Source of the DNA: Mucilaginibacter sp. PAMC 26640
Lineage (GTDB): Bacteria; Bacteroidota; Bacteroidia; Sphingobacteriales; Sphingobacteriaceae
Direction of reading: 5' to 3'
Length of the DNA stretch: 64,000 nucleotides
NCBI GenBank assembly: GCA_001596135.1
Contig: CP014773.1
Location: forward strand, 5,022,001-5,086,000
Shown here: in pieces, positions 51,187 to 59,699 of the stretch
Position numbering within the stretch: the stretch's first letter is position 1
How the letters are laid out: each line of letters begins with the position of its first letter
The notes under the pieces: model-generated
What the model was told of the DNA's origin: nothing
Seen by the model: only the letters and a program-made list of their open reading frames with translations
The model's database searches: none
Translations under genes and position numbers: made by a program

Positions 51187-51918
51187 ATGAGCAAAATCGT
51201 AACACCATACCAGGATCAGCAGGGCACCAAAAAAGAGCAGGTTGCCGATATGTTTAATAACATTTCCAAAACTTATGATTTTTTAAATCATTTCATGTCA
51301 CTGGGGATCGATATCATCTGGCGCAAAAAAGCCATTAACGAATTAAAAGCGGACAAACCCCAGCTCATCCTGGATGTAGCAACCGGCACCGGTGACTTTG
51401 CATTTGAGGCGCTCAAGATCTTAAAACCAAAAAAGATCATCGGCGTAGACATTTCCCGCGGCATGCTTGATATTGCTGATCAGAAGATCCTCAAACGCCG
51501 CCTTTCTGATAAGTTTGAAGTAAAATTAGGCGATTCTGAAAAACTACCTTTCGGGGCAAATGAATTCGACGCGGTAACTGTAGCCTATGGTGTGCGCAAC
51601 TTTGAGAATTTAGGCGATGGCCTGGCCGATATTCACCGGGTATTGAAACCGGGCGGCAAAGCGGTGGTGCTGGAGTTTTCTAAACCTAAAGTTTTCCCTG
51701 TTAAGCAGCTGTACGCGTTTTACTTTAACTATGTTACACCTGGTATTGGCAAGATCTTTAGTAAAGATGCACGGGCTTACACCTACCTGCCAGAATCGGT
51801 TGCGGCTTTCCCGGATGGGGTAGCTTTTACCAATATGATGATTAAGGCTGGTTTTAAAAATACGAAAGCAAGGCCTTTGGCGTTTGGTATTTGTTCCATC
51901 TATACCGGGATTAAATGA
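51187..51918 (+). CDS. menG: Demethylmenaquinone methyltransferase
   Basis: About 243 residues from the ATG at 51187; the frame start at 51157 overlaps the promoter. VADMFNNISKTYDFLNHFMSLGID is the MenG/UbiE N-terminal signature, LDVATGTGDFAFEAL the SAM loop, VTVAYGVRNFENL and HRVLKPGGKAVVLEFSKP follow. It methylates demethylmenaquinone to menaquinone, which fits the complex I genes in this window feeding a menaquinone pool. The porT stop/start overlap (4 bases) indicates one transcript. Confidence 0.95.
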   Translation: MSKIVTPYQDQQGTKKEQVADMFNNISKTYDFLNHFMSLGIDIIWRKKAINELKADKPQLILDVATGTGDFAFEALKILKPKKIIGVDISRGMLDIADQKILKRRLSDKFEVKLGDSEKLPFGANEFDAVTVAYGVRNFENLGDGLADIHRVLKPGGKAVVLEFSKPKVFPVKQLYAFYFNYVTPGIGKIFSKDARAYTYLPESVAAFPDGVAFTNMMIKAGFKNTKARPLAFGICSIYTGIK

Positions 51919-52652
51919 TTTTACGTTACGTAGCAGTAGTATTGATATTAATGTGTTGCAGCGCGGCGTTGCGTGCCCAGCAATTTTCACCTGCCTGGGG
52001 TGGCGGCGCAGACGAAACCGATCTAAGTTTCGGCTTTAGTTTTTCCTATGTGGGCAGCGATTTTAAAATAGTAAAACAACCCAACTGGCGGTCGCCTTTT
52101 GTGGATCCTGAAACGCAAAGAAACGTAACGGATTCCCTTACCAGCATCAGTTCTAACACGACTCCGGGTTTTGGCGTTGGCTTTATTACCCGCTACCGCC
52201 TGACCGATCATCTTGAAATACGCACAACACCCTCGCTGATCTTCGCCGATAGAAAACTGCGCTACACTTTCAAAAATACGGCCGAACCCATAGATAAGCC
52301 GGTGCAAACCACCACTGTTGACCTACCCCTGCAGATGAAGCTAAAATCCGACCGGGTGGGCAACCTGCGGGCGTATTTGCTTGGTGGCATTAAATACTCT
52401 GGCACCATTGGCGGTAAAAAAGATAATGCAAATACGGCCCCGATAGAACGCATCGTTAAAAATGTGAAAGGTTATTCGTCGTACGAAGCAGGCTTTGGCT
52501 TTGATATCTATTTTGAATATTTTAAACTTTCACCAGAGATAAAAGTAACCAATACGTTTGGTAACCTGCTGGTACCGGAAAATCAGCCGTTCTCATCTCC
52601 CATCAGCAAATTATCACTGCATACGATAATGTTTAGTTTGTATTTCGAATAA
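51915..52652 (+). CDS. porT: PorT-family outer-membrane protein (type IX secretion)
   Basis: 245 residues: signal peptide (ending ALRAQ, residue 22), eight-stranded-barrel pattern (LSFGFSFSYVGSDFKIV, GFGVGFITRYRLTDHLEIRTTPSLIFADRKLRY, LRAYLLGGIKYS, YEAGFGFDIYFEYFKLSPEIKV) and a C-terminal strand LSLHTIMFSLYFE. Size, strand pattern and the position directly after menG match PorT/SprT, a component needed for the type IX secretion system; the menG-porT pairing is, from memory, common in the phylum. The ATG overlaps the menG stop by four bases. Confidence 0.82.
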   Translation: MILRYVAVVLILMCCSAALRAQQFSPAWGGGADETDLSFGFSFSYVGSDFKIVKQPNWRSPFVDPETQRNVTDSLTSISSNTTPGFGVGFITRYRLTDHLEIRTTPSLIFADRKLRYTFKNTAEPIDKPVQTTTVDLPLQMKLKSDRVGNLRAYLLGGIKYSGTIGGKKDNANTAPIERIVKNVKGYSSYEAGFGFDIYFEYFKLSPEIKVTNTFGNLLVPENQPFSSPISKLSLHTIMFSLYFE

Positions 52653-52784
52653 TTAGCTGTCTGCATCAACATCCACCTGTAAAAAAGTTTTTAGAACCCG
52701 TACTTGCTATATTTTCCAAGTTCTAAAATTCTGATTCGGCCATATGCGAAAATAAAAACATAATTTCGCTGCCGATAGTTACCT

Positions 52785-53549
52785 ATGTCTATGGCTAAAA
52801 TTGCATTAATCACAGGCGCTACCTCCGGAATTGGGGAAGCTTGTGCACATATCTTTGCCCGCGAGGGTTACAACCTCATACTCACCGGTCGCCGTACGGA
52901 GCGTTTAGAGCTTCTTGCTGGTCAATTGAATGATCAGCACAATGTTGAAGTGGCAGTTTCGTGCTTTGATATACGCAACCGTGCTGAGGTGGTTGAAAAT
53001 CTTGATGGTTTACCTGCCGAATGGAAACAGATTGATGTATTAGTGAATAACGCTGGTTTAAGCCAAGGCCTGGATCCCATTAACAAGGGCAGCTTCGATG
53101 ATTGGGACACCATGATAGACACCAACATTAAAGGCCTGCTTTACGTAAGCAAAGTGGTTAGCAACTGGATGATAGAAAATGGCTTTGGGCACATCATCAA
53201 TATAGGCTCTATTGCCGGCAAAGAAGTTTATCCTAACGGGAATGTTTACTGTGCTACCAAGCATGCTGTTGAAGCGTTGAACCAGGGCATGCGTTTGGAT
53301 CTCCTGAACCACGGTATTAAAGTTACCGCCGTACACCCTGGTGCTGTGGAAACAGAATTTTCTGAAGTACGCTTTAAGGGCGATAAAGACCGCGCTAAAA
53401 AAGTGTATGATGGTTTTGAACCACTAATAGCGAAGGATATTGCGGAAACCATTTGGTTTGTAGCCTCCCGCCCGGCACATGTAAATATTAATGATATTGT
53501 TGTGATGCCAACCGCACAGGCATCGGCAACTTCTATATTCAGGAAATAA
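52785..53549 (+). CDS. Short-chain dehydrogenase/reductase (YdfG-like)
   Basis: 254 residues with the classical SDR layout: ALITGATSGIGEACAHIF (NADP loop, with the following TGRRTERL pointing to NADPH), VLVNNAGLSQG, NIGSIAGKEVYPNGNVYCATK (catalytic Ser, Tyr, Lys) and VHPGAVETEFSEVRF. It resembles 3-hydroxy acid dehydrogenases of the YdfG type that act on serine or malonic semialdehyde analogues. An in-frame ATG two codons later is also possible. Single gene; a 17-bp repeat follows it. Confidence 0.92.
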   Translation: MSMAKIALITGATSGIGEACAHIFAREGYNLILTGRRTERLELLAGQLNDQHNVEVAVSCFDIRNRAEVVENLDGLPAEWKQIDVLVNNAGLSQGLDPINKGSFDDWDTMIDTNIKGLLYVSKVVSNWMIENGFGHIINIGSIAGKEVYPNGNVYCATKHAVEALNQGMRLDLLNHGIKVTAVHPGAVETEFSEVRFKGDKDRAKKVYDGFEPLIAKDIAETIWFVASRPAHVNINDIVVMPTAQASATSIFRK

Positions 53550-53552
53550 TTT

Positions 53553-53569
53553 GCAGATTTCAGATGTGC
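53553..53569. repeat. 17-bp interspersed repeat, copy 2
   Basis: GCAGATTTCAGATGTGC is the reverse complement of the 17-mer at 41006 and 62145. The flanks (TTTGCATATCAG on the other strand) keep the degenerate ATCTGCA theme. It lies just after the SDR stop. Confidence 0.75.
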
Positions 53570-53644
53570 TGATATGCAAATTGAAAGTATAAGCTGAAAA
53601 TAAAATAACTCATTTACTAAATCAATAATTCTCAATTAAAACCT

Positions 53645-54094
53645 ATGTCACTCATAACCCAAATAGACCAGGATATAAAACAAGCTATGCTGGCAAAACA
53701 GGCAGATCGTTTACGCGGGCTGCGCGCTATCAAATCGGCATTGCTGCTGGCTAAAACAGAAAAAGGAGCCGCCGAGGATCTAACATCCGAAGCAGAAATT
53801 AAAGTGCTGCAAAAGCTTATTAAACAACGCAAGGAATCAGCAGATATATATAAAGCCCAAAACAGAGAAGATCTGTACGAAGTAGAAATGGCGGAGATGT
53901 ATGTAATAGAGCCCTATTTGCCTCAGCAGATGAGCAAATTTGAAATAGAGGGTTATATTCAGGAAGTTATTGAACGGCTTGGAGTAACATCAGTAAAAGA
54001 TATGGGCCGGGTTATGGGGGTTGCCAATAAAGAGCTTGCGGGCCGGGCAGATGGCAAAACGGTATCTGAAGTTGTTAAACAACTGTTGGGATAA
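53645..54094 (+). CDS. GatB/YqeY domain protein
   Basis: 149 residues. MSLITQIDQDIKQAMLAKQADRLRGLRAIKSAL and the EAEIKVLQKLIKQRKESADIYKAQNREDL repeat region match YqeY, ending in the helical GRADGKTVSEVVKQLL that resembles the tail domain of GatB, the Asp/Glu-tRNA amidotransferase subunit. YqeY proteins are thought to bind tRNA; the exact role is not known. Confidence 0.92.
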   Translation: MSLITQIDQDIKQAMLAKQADRLRGLRAIKSALLLAKTEKGAAEDLTSEAEIKVLQKLIKQRKESADIYKAQNREDLYEVEMAEMYVIEPYLPQQMSKFEIEGYIQEVIERLGVTSVKDMGRVMGVANKELAGRADGKTVSEVVKQLLG

Positions 54095-54218
54095 TTTATA
54101 TATTAAAATTGTTGCATCTAAAACCTATTAATTTAAATTTACCGTGGTAAATATAACTTTTCAGACTAAAATTGAAAACGGTCTGCATTGGTTTAAAGCT
54201 GCATTTTAAGAAGCTGAT

Positions 54219-54980
54219 ATGGATTTTGTACTGAAAGAAGAAAAGGGTTTTAAATATTTAGAACAAGGCGAAGGCGAGCCGTTGCTGCTTTTACATGGCC
54301 TGATGGGAGCCCTGAGCAACTGGGAACAGGTAATTGAAGAGTTTAGTCCGCACTATAGGGTTATCATTCCAATTCTGCCTATTTTCGAGCTGCCACTGTT
54401 AACTACCGGGGTAAAGGCCCTGTCCAAATTTGTACACAAGTTCATCAAGTTTAAAAAACTTACCAGGGTAACGCTGCTGGGCAATTCTCTTGGCGGGCAC
54501 GTTGGCTTAATTTACGTATTATCACACCCCGGTTATGTAAAAGCTCTGGTATTAACCGGAAGTTCGGGTTTATATGAAAACGCGTTCGGGGGATCTTTCC
54601 CGCGACGCGAGAACTACGAATTTATAAAGGAAAGGGTTCAATACACATTTTACGACCCTGCCGTGGCCACTAAAGAAATGGTAGACGAAGTTTATGCTGA
54701 TATTAACGACCGTACAAAAGTGCTCAGAATACTGGCGATGGCAAAATCTGCTATTCGCCATAATATGAAAGCCGACTTACGCAAGATAACGATGCCAGTT
54801 GCGTTAATATGGGGAAGAGATGATAAAATCACTCCTCCCGAGGTTGCGGTTGAATTTAACCAATTATTGCCAAATTCGTATTTGTACTGGATTGACAAAT
54901 GCGGACATGCACCAATGATGGAACACCCGCAGGAGTTTAATAAGTACCTTACGTTATTTTTGGATAAACTAAAACAATAA
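54219..54980 (+). CDS. Alpha/beta-fold hydrolase
   Basis: 253 residues. LLLLHGLMGALSNWEQ (oxyanion His-Gly), VTLLGNSLGGHVGLI (serine nucleophile), LIWGRDDKITPP (Asp) and DKCGHAPMMEHP (His) give a complete triad. It starts directly before a CBS-domain gene (two bases apart). From memory a hydrolase-CBS-nadK order is conserved in Bacteroidota; substrate unknown. Confidence 0.9.
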   Translation: MDFVLKEEKGFKYLEQGEGEPLLLLHGLMGALSNWEQVIEEFSPHYRVIIPILPIFELPLLTTGVKALSKFVHKFIKFKKLTRVTLLGNSLGGHVGLIYVLSHPGYVKALVLTGSSGLYENAFGGSFPRRENYEFIKERVQYTFYDPAVATKEMVDEVYADINDRTKVLRILAMAKSAIRHNMKADLRKITMPVALIWGRDDKITPPEVAVEFNQLLPNSYLYWIDKCGHAPMMEHPQEFNKYLTLFLDKLKQ

Positions 54981-54982
54981 AT

Positions 54983-55645
54983 ATGCTTGCAATTGACATG
55001 GTTGCCGACGCGATCCCACCGGTGCACACTTCTGATACCGTACAGAAGGTGTTTGACCGTATGGCGGAATTCCGCGTGCGCCATTTGCCAATTGTAAACG
55101 AAGAGCAGTTTTTGGGACTTGTATCTGAAGATGACCTGATAGAAGAACCAGACTATAATACCCAGATTGGTGCCCTTAACCTTTCGCTGGTAAATCCTTA
55201 TGTTTTGGAGGAGCAGCACATTTACGACGTGATCCGGTTGTTTTACGAGCAGGACCTGAGCGTAGTGCCGGTGCTGGATGCCAAAAAAGATTACCTGGGG
55301 CTGATTTCTATTAACGCCATGAATGAATACTTTGCCCAACTTACGTCGGTAAGCCAGCCGGGCGGTATTATTGTTTTGGAGATCAGCAATAAGAACAACT
55401 CGTTGGCGCATATGTCGCAGATTGTGGAATCGGATAATGCACAGGTGCTGAGTTCATACACGCGCACCTTTCCTGATAGCACCCGCATGGAGATAACACT
55501 TAAAGTGAACAAACAGGATATCTCCAACATCCTGGCAACTTTTCTCCGGTACGAGTATGATGTAAAAGCTACTTTCAACTTTACAGATCATAACGATAAC
55601 GCGAAAGACCGGTTCGATTCATTTATGAATTATTTGAATTTGTAG
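54983..55645 (+). CDS. Protein with a CBS-domain pair and a C-terminal ACT-like region
   Basis: 220 residues: two CBS motifs (about 5-60, AIPPVHTSDTVQKVFDRMAE; and 70-120, NPYVLEEQHIYDVIRLFYE) followed by GIIVLEISNKNNSLAHMSQIVESDNAQVLSSY and RMEITLKVNKQDISNILATF, which look like an ACT fold. CBS pairs bind adenosine nucleotides, so a sensor of energy or nucleotide state is likely; partner unknown. Two bases after the hydrolase gene. Confidence 0.87.
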   Translation: MLAIDMVADAIPPVHTSDTVQKVFDRMAEFRVRHLPIVNEEQFLGLVSEDDLIEEPDYNTQIGALNLSLVNPYVLEEQHIYDVIRLFYEQDLSVVPVLDAKKDYLGLISINAMNEYFAQLTSVSQPGGIIVLEISNKNNSLAHMSQIVESDNAQVLSSYTRTFPDSTRMEITLKVNKQDISNILATFLRYEYDVKATFNFTDHNDNAKDRFDSFMNYLNL

Positions 55646-56011
55646 CGAATTCCGGGCTCGTTTTCTCAAATAAATCGAGTAGCTGTTTCATCCGGCGAAT
55701 GCGAATCACCTGAATCAAGTTTAACATTGATAGTCAGGTACTTAACTATTTAGATGAAACACTTTGGAATAGCCCTGTTGTTTATTTAAACGGGTTTAAA
55801 TACTGATTTAAAAAGCTTTATGTAAATATACAAATTTGAACAAAATTGCGGTGGAACACCATTTTGGAACACAGTTGTAACACTCCCGGGCACTGCTTCA
55901 AGCTAAATTACATCAACCATTTTTTAGCTTCTTCACATCAAGTTCTAAACAACATCTCCTTTGCCATCCTATTTTGTTAGCTTTGCGGCCCCTACCATCT
56001 TAACCATACCC
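55646..56011. other. Intergenic region upstream of the DUF885-like gene
   Basis: About 365 AT-rich bases with two TGGAACA copies (55852-55858 and 55865-55871) and a candidate -7 box TAGCTTTG (55978-55985), 26 bases before the ATG at 56012. No gene is seen. Confidence 0.5.
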
Positions 56012-57319
56012 ATGAAAAATTTCTTTTTCCTGCTTATTCCTGTTGTAATTTTTACGTCCTGCCAGCGCAATGCCGATAAGCCCGAAACTAAAAAACTAAA
56101 CAAGCTGGCTGCAGAATATGTGCGCCTCGGCCTTACTATAGGCCATTACGATAAAGATTTTGTGGATGCTTATTACGGGCCGGATTCGCTTAAAGCAAAA
56201 GACACAACGGCAGCTGAATTCCCGAGGGATAGCCTGCTGGCATCGGTAAACAGCCTGATGAACGAAGTGAAAGATATGGCCGCATCTGCACAGGTAGACT
56301 CTAACAAATTGCGGGCAAACTGGATCTATGATCAACTCATCGCATTCGGTGGCCGCATCAAGATCTATGGTGGCGAATACAGCACTTTCGATCAGGAATC
56401 TAAACAATTGTTTGGCGTAACCGCGCCGGTAAATACCGAGGATTATTTTAAAGGACAACTTACTCTGCTGGATAGCCTGCTGCCGGGCAAGGGTAATGTG
56501 AATGACCGTTTCCAGAAGCTGGCCAATAAATTTATTATACCAAAGGACAAATTGGAACCGGTGATGAAAGCCGCCATTGCCGAATCGCGCAAGCGCACTT
56601 TGGCGCACTACCAGTTACCCGTGGGTGAATCTTTCGCCCTGGAGTTTGTTACCAACAAACCCTGGAACGGCTACAACTGGTACAAAGGCAAATACCAAAG
56701 CGTGATCCAGATCAATACCGATCTGAAGATCTTCATCGATCGCGCCATAGATGTGGGCAGTCATGAAAGTTACCCCGGACACCATGTATATAATATGCTT
56801 TTGGAAAAAAACCTATACCACGACAGGGGTTATGTGGAACTTTCTATGTACCCGCTGTTCAGTCCGCAATCTCTGATTGCCGAAGGCAGCGCCAATTACG
56901 GCATCGAGGTGGCCTTCCCCGGAGATGAAAAAGTAAAATTTGCAAAAAGTATATTGCTGCCCCTTGCTGGTTTGGATACGGCAGGCATCGATCTATACTT
57001 TAAGGCGCTTGCTATTAAAGGCACCCTTAACTATGCCCGTAACGAAGCTGCCCGTGGCTTAATCAACGATAACTGGAGCCAGAGTAAGGCCCGCACCTAT
57101 CTTAAAAAATACTGCCTGATGAATGATGAAACAGCAGATAAGTCGGTAAGCTTTATCAAAAAATACCGCAGCTATGTTATCAATTACAATTATGGCCTCG
57201 ACCTGGTTAAACGGCATATTGAAAAAAATGGCGGCTCTGCTAAAAACCCTGCAAAACGCTGGGAGCTATTTGGTAATCTTTTGAGCAACGAAGTTACCAT
57301 GGACGAACTGGCGAAGTAA
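56012..57319 (+). CDS. DUF885-like metallopeptidase, lipoprotein
   Basis: About 435 residues from the ATG at 56012; starting there gives a clean lipoprotein signal ending VIFTSC (about Cys16). The signature is DVGSHESYPGHHVYNML, an HExxPGHH site like that of DUF885 peptidases, with a downstream acidic ligand candidate in LIAEGSANYGIEVAFP. DUF885 proteins are zinc-dependent hydrolases of peptides or related compounds; substrate unknown. It interrupts the hydrolase-CBS / nadK-porG order and is followed by a palindrome. Confidence 0.82.
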   Translation: MKNFFFLLIPVVIFTSCQRNADKPETKKLNKLAAEYVRLGLTIGHYDKDFVDAYYGPDSLKAKDTTAAEFPRDSLLASVNSLMNEVKDMAASAQVDSNKLRANWIYDQLIAFGGRIKIYGGEYSTFDQESKQLFGVTAPVNTEDYFKGQLTLLDSLLPGKGNVNDRFQKLANKFIIPKDKLEPVMKAAIAESRKRTLAHYQLPVGESFALEFVTNKPWNGYNWYKGKYQSVIQINTDLKIFIDRAIDVGSHESYPGHHVYNMLLEKNLYHDRGYVELSMYPLFSPQSLIAEGSANYGIEVAFPGDEKVKFAKSILLPLAGLDTAGIDLYFKALAIKGTLNYARNEAARGLINDNWSQSKARTYLKKYCLMNDETADKSVSFIKKYRSYVINYNYGLDLVKRHIEKNGGSAKNPAKRWELFGNLLSNEVTMDELAK

Positions 57320-57331
57320 TAATTTTTTCAG

Positions 57332-57358
57332 CGTCCTTGCGAGAGCCTCGCAAGGACG
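57332..57358. repeat. Perfect 12-bp palindromic element between convergent genes
   Basis: CGTCCTTGCGAG and CTCGCAAGGACG pair perfectly around AGC. No T tract follows on either strand. The sequence resembles the GTCxTTGCGAG dispersed repeat known from several phyla (from memory). It may serve as a transcription barrier for the convergent genes. Confidence 0.6.
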
Positions 57359-57370
57359 TCTGTTAAAGCA

Positions 57371-57706
57371 TTACCTCCTCGGTGCGTAAATAATAATGCA
57401 GGCCCCCAAAACGGCGATACAAGCACCGATGATATCATATTTATCGGGTTTAAAGCCATCCACTTTCCAGGCCCATACCAGCGCCATGGCAATAAAGATG
57501 CCGCCGTAGGTTGCATACACCCGCCCGAAGCTGGCGGTTTGCCAGGTGGCCACCACGCCGTATAAAACCAATATCAACCCGCCTGCAATACCATACCAAA
57601 GCGGCTTATCAGATTTTAGCCAGAGCCACAGCAAGTAACCACCACCAATTTCGCAAAGGCCGGCAAGGAGGAAAAGGGACAAAGATTTAAGCACATTCAA
57701 TACCAT
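57371..57706 (-). CDS. YnfA-family small membrane protein (SMR-like)
   Basis: 111 residues, four membrane helices: LFLLAGLCEIGGGYLLWLWL (conserved Glu), LILVLYGVVATW, RVYATYGGIFIAMALVWAW and IIGACIAVLGACIII. This is the UPF0060/YnfA pattern, close to small multidrug-resistance exporters. A drug or cation exporter role is likely but untested here. Confidence 0.93.
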   Translation of the reverse strand: MVLNVLKSLSLFLLAGLCEIGGGYLLWLWLKSDKPLWYGIAGGLILVLYGVVATWQTASFGRVYATYGGIFIAMALVWAWKVDGFKPDKYDIIGACIAVLGACIIIYAPRR

Positions 57707-57737
57707 CTTCTAATATAGAGATTTATCTGATTGCTCC

Positions 57738-57832
57738 GCGTTAATGATAGCAACGGATACCGGCCCTGCGCTTAATGCCTGCAGGCGTATGAGTGGATAG
57801 CATGGGCCGAAGGCAACGCCCAAATTAATGAC
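57738..57832 (+). ncRNA. GC-rich structured intergenic element (candidate RNA or dispersed repeat)
   Basis: The stretch begins GCGTTAATGATAGCAACGGA and ends GGCAACGCCCAAATTAATGA. GGCCC (57762-57766) can pair with GGGCC (57804-57808) enclosing the palindrome GCCTGCAGGC (57777-57786), and ATTAA-type ends are complementary. It is much richer in GC than other gaps here. From memory, an intergenic element with the layout GCGTTARTGATTG..GGAWACC ... GTGGATAGC ... ACGCCC is frequent in Bacteroidota. Strand is a guess from that recollection. Confidence 0.4.
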
Positions 57833-57943
57833 GACTAAGGCTGTTACCACATCAACACCTTTCTAATTAAATTGCCCCACACTTATTTAAAACAATATTG
57901 CCACTGTTTACATTCAATATTCGATATTCGTGTTTTTTAAACG

Positions 57944-58825
57944 ATGAAGATAGCAATATACGGAAGGCAGTTTAACGACCCACAGGTATTCCCTTACATA
58001 AGGCAGGTGTTTGATATATTGGTGCTGCACAAGGTTGAGATTTACATCCACTATCAGTTTAATGATTATTTGCAGGGCAATGTGGATACTGCGCCTTTTA
58101 ACGTGCTGAAGCCTACCGACGCTATTAAAGATTTTATAGATGTTTTCATCACCATTGGTGGCGACGGTACCTTGCTGGATATGGTTACCGTGATTCGCGA
58201 TAGTGGCGTGCCGGTTATCGGCATCAACTTTGGCCGGTTAGGCTTTTTGGCCAGTATCAACAAGAACGATATCGGAGCGGCCATACATGCCGTAGTAAAC
58301 AAGGAATACACACTGGACAGCCGCGAATTACTTGTTATCGACTCGGACCAAAAGATTTTTGGTGAAGATAATTTTGCGCTGAATGACGTAACCATCCATA
58401 AGCGCGATGACTCGGCCATGATCACCACACATGTATCGCTCAACAATGAGTTCCTGAACTCTTACTGGGGCGATGGCATCATCATCTCTACCTCTACCGG
58501 GTCTACAGCTTACTCGCTTAGCTGTGGCGGCCCTATTATTTTCCCGCAATCCAACAGTATCGCCCTCACGCCGGTATCACCTCATAACTTAAATGTAAGG
58601 CCAATTATTTTACCGGATGATAGTAAGCTATCGTTCGAGGTGGAATGCCGGGGAACCAACTACATCATTTCTTGCGACAGCCGTACTGCCGTTATTGATA
58701 AAACAATGCAATTTAGGGTGCGCAAGGCCGATTTTAAACTGAATTTGATTCGCCTGAATAATGAAAGCTATTTACAAACGTTAAGAACTAAATTATTATG
58801 GGGACTTGACGCCCGTAATTACTAA
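57944..58825 (+). CDS. nadK: NAD kinase
   Basis: 293 residues. VFITIGGDGTLLDMV carries the GGDG catalytic loop, GINFGRLGFLASI and FALNDVTIHKRD follow, and GDGIIISTSTGSTAYSLSCGGPII is the second hallmark. It phosphorylates NAD to NADP. It starts about 110 bases after the structured element and ten bases before porG, an order that is conserved in the phylum (nadK, DUF6089, uppS, bamA) from memory. Confidence 0.97.
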   Translation: MKIAIYGRQFNDPQVFPYIRQVFDILVLHKVEIYIHYQFNDYLQGNVDTAPFNVLKPTDAIKDFIDVFITIGGDGTLLDMVTVIRDSGVPVIGINFGRLGFLASINKNDIGAAIHAVVNKEYTLDSRELLVIDSDQKIFGEDNFALNDVTIHKRDDSAMITTHVSLNNEFLNSYWGDGIIISTSTGSTAYSLSCGGPIIFPQSNSIALTPVSPHNLNVRPIILPDDSKLSFEVECRGTNYIISCDSRTAVIDKTMQFRVRKADFKLNLIRLNNESYLQTLRTKLLWGLDARNY

Positions 58826-58834
58826 TTACTACGG

Positions 58835-59623
58835 ATGCTGAAATTCTGTGCGGCTTTATTACTTACTTTTTTTGCTTTAACTGCACGCGCCCAAACGTGG
58901 GAAATTGGCGGAGCACTGGGTGTAGCCGGATACGTTGGCGACTTAAATCCAAACCCCATTAAACCAAGCCGGGAGTCTGCCGGAATATTTGTTAAGCGGA
59001 ATTTTAACGGTTACCTGGGGCTTAAATTGGCTTATCAGTATTACAGGATTGTTGGTGCCGATAGTACATCTGGCGATGCGCAAATTCAAAACCGTAATTT
59101 AAGTTTCACAGACGGATTAAAGGAGCTTAGTTTAAGGGCCGAATTCAACTTTATGAAGTTTATCCCCGATGTATCCAAGAGCCGGTATACCCCCTATGTT
59201 TATCTGGGCTTGGGCTTCACCACCTTTGTTCCGCATACCAGATATGAAGGCATAGAGGTATCGTTGCAAAATCTGCGCACCGAGGGACAAACCGAAGGAT
59301 ATAGGACCAATACTGTAGTGATACCTTATGGCGCCGGCTTTAAATATAATTTTAGCGGCAAATGGACGGTTGGGGCAGAATTAGGATATCGATATACATT
59401 TACCGATTACCTGGACGATGTAAGCGGATCCTATGCCGATAAATCAAAGCTGTCCAGTCCGTTATCGGTAGTTTTGTCTGATCGGACCGGCGATCGCACG
59501 GGTATTTACACCGGTTCGGCCGGTTCACAACGCGGAGACTTGCGAAAAAAGGACATCTATGGATTTTTCGGCTTTACCATATCCTACACCTTTGTAACGG
59601 CTAAATGCTATTACGAGGAGTAG
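58835..59623 (+). CDS. porG: DUF6089 / PorG-family outer-membrane protein (type IX secretion)
   Basis: 262 residues: signal peptide (ending ARAQ, residue 20), then barrel strands (TWEIGGALGVAGYVGDLNP, YLGLKLAYQYYRIVG, LSLRAEFNFMKFIP, YTPYVYLGLGFTTF, KWTVGAELGYRYTFTDYLDDVSGSY) and a C-terminal GFFGFTISYTF. GDLNP and TDYLDDVS are hallmarks of DUF6089, whose member PorG anchors the PorK/PorN ring of the type IX secretion system. Whether this copy works in secretion is inferred. Nine bases after nadK. Confidence 0.85.
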   Translation: MLKFCAALLLTFFALTARAQTWEIGGALGVAGYVGDLNPNPIKPSRESAGIFVKRNFNGYLGLKLAYQYYRIVGADSTSGDAQIQNRNLSFTDGLKELSLRAEFNFMKFIPDVSKSRYTPYVYLGLGFTTFVPHTRYEGIEVSLQNLRTEGQTEGYRTNTVVIPYGAGFKYNFSGKWTVGAELGYRYTFTDYLDDVSGSYADKSKLSSPLSVVLSDRTGDRTGIYTGSAGSQRGDLRKKDIYGFFGFTISYTFVTAKCYYEE

Positions 59624-59653
59624 ACAAATTAGCAAGTTTTTTAGCAGGCACAT

Positions 59654-59699
59654 AAAAAGCAAAGCCCTTTCTTTTATCGGAAAGGGCTTTGTTCTTTTA
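59654..59699. terminator. Bidirectional terminator between porG and the aldo/keto reductase gene
   Basis: CAAAGCCCTTTC and GAAAGGGCTTTG are perfect 12-bp arms with an 8-base loop (59660-59691), flanked by T-rich stretches on both strands. Confidence 0.9.

Noticed and set aside
54692..55411. Open frame of 239 codons on the minus strand across the hydrolase and CBS genes
   Set aside because: Antisense to two well-supported genes and spans their junction; no domain or signal recognised.
57738..57832. The GC-rich element upstream of nadK as a tRNA or as a remnant coding sequence
   Set aside because: No cloverleaf with a T-loop GTTC or acceptor stem can be drawn, and stops occur in all frames.
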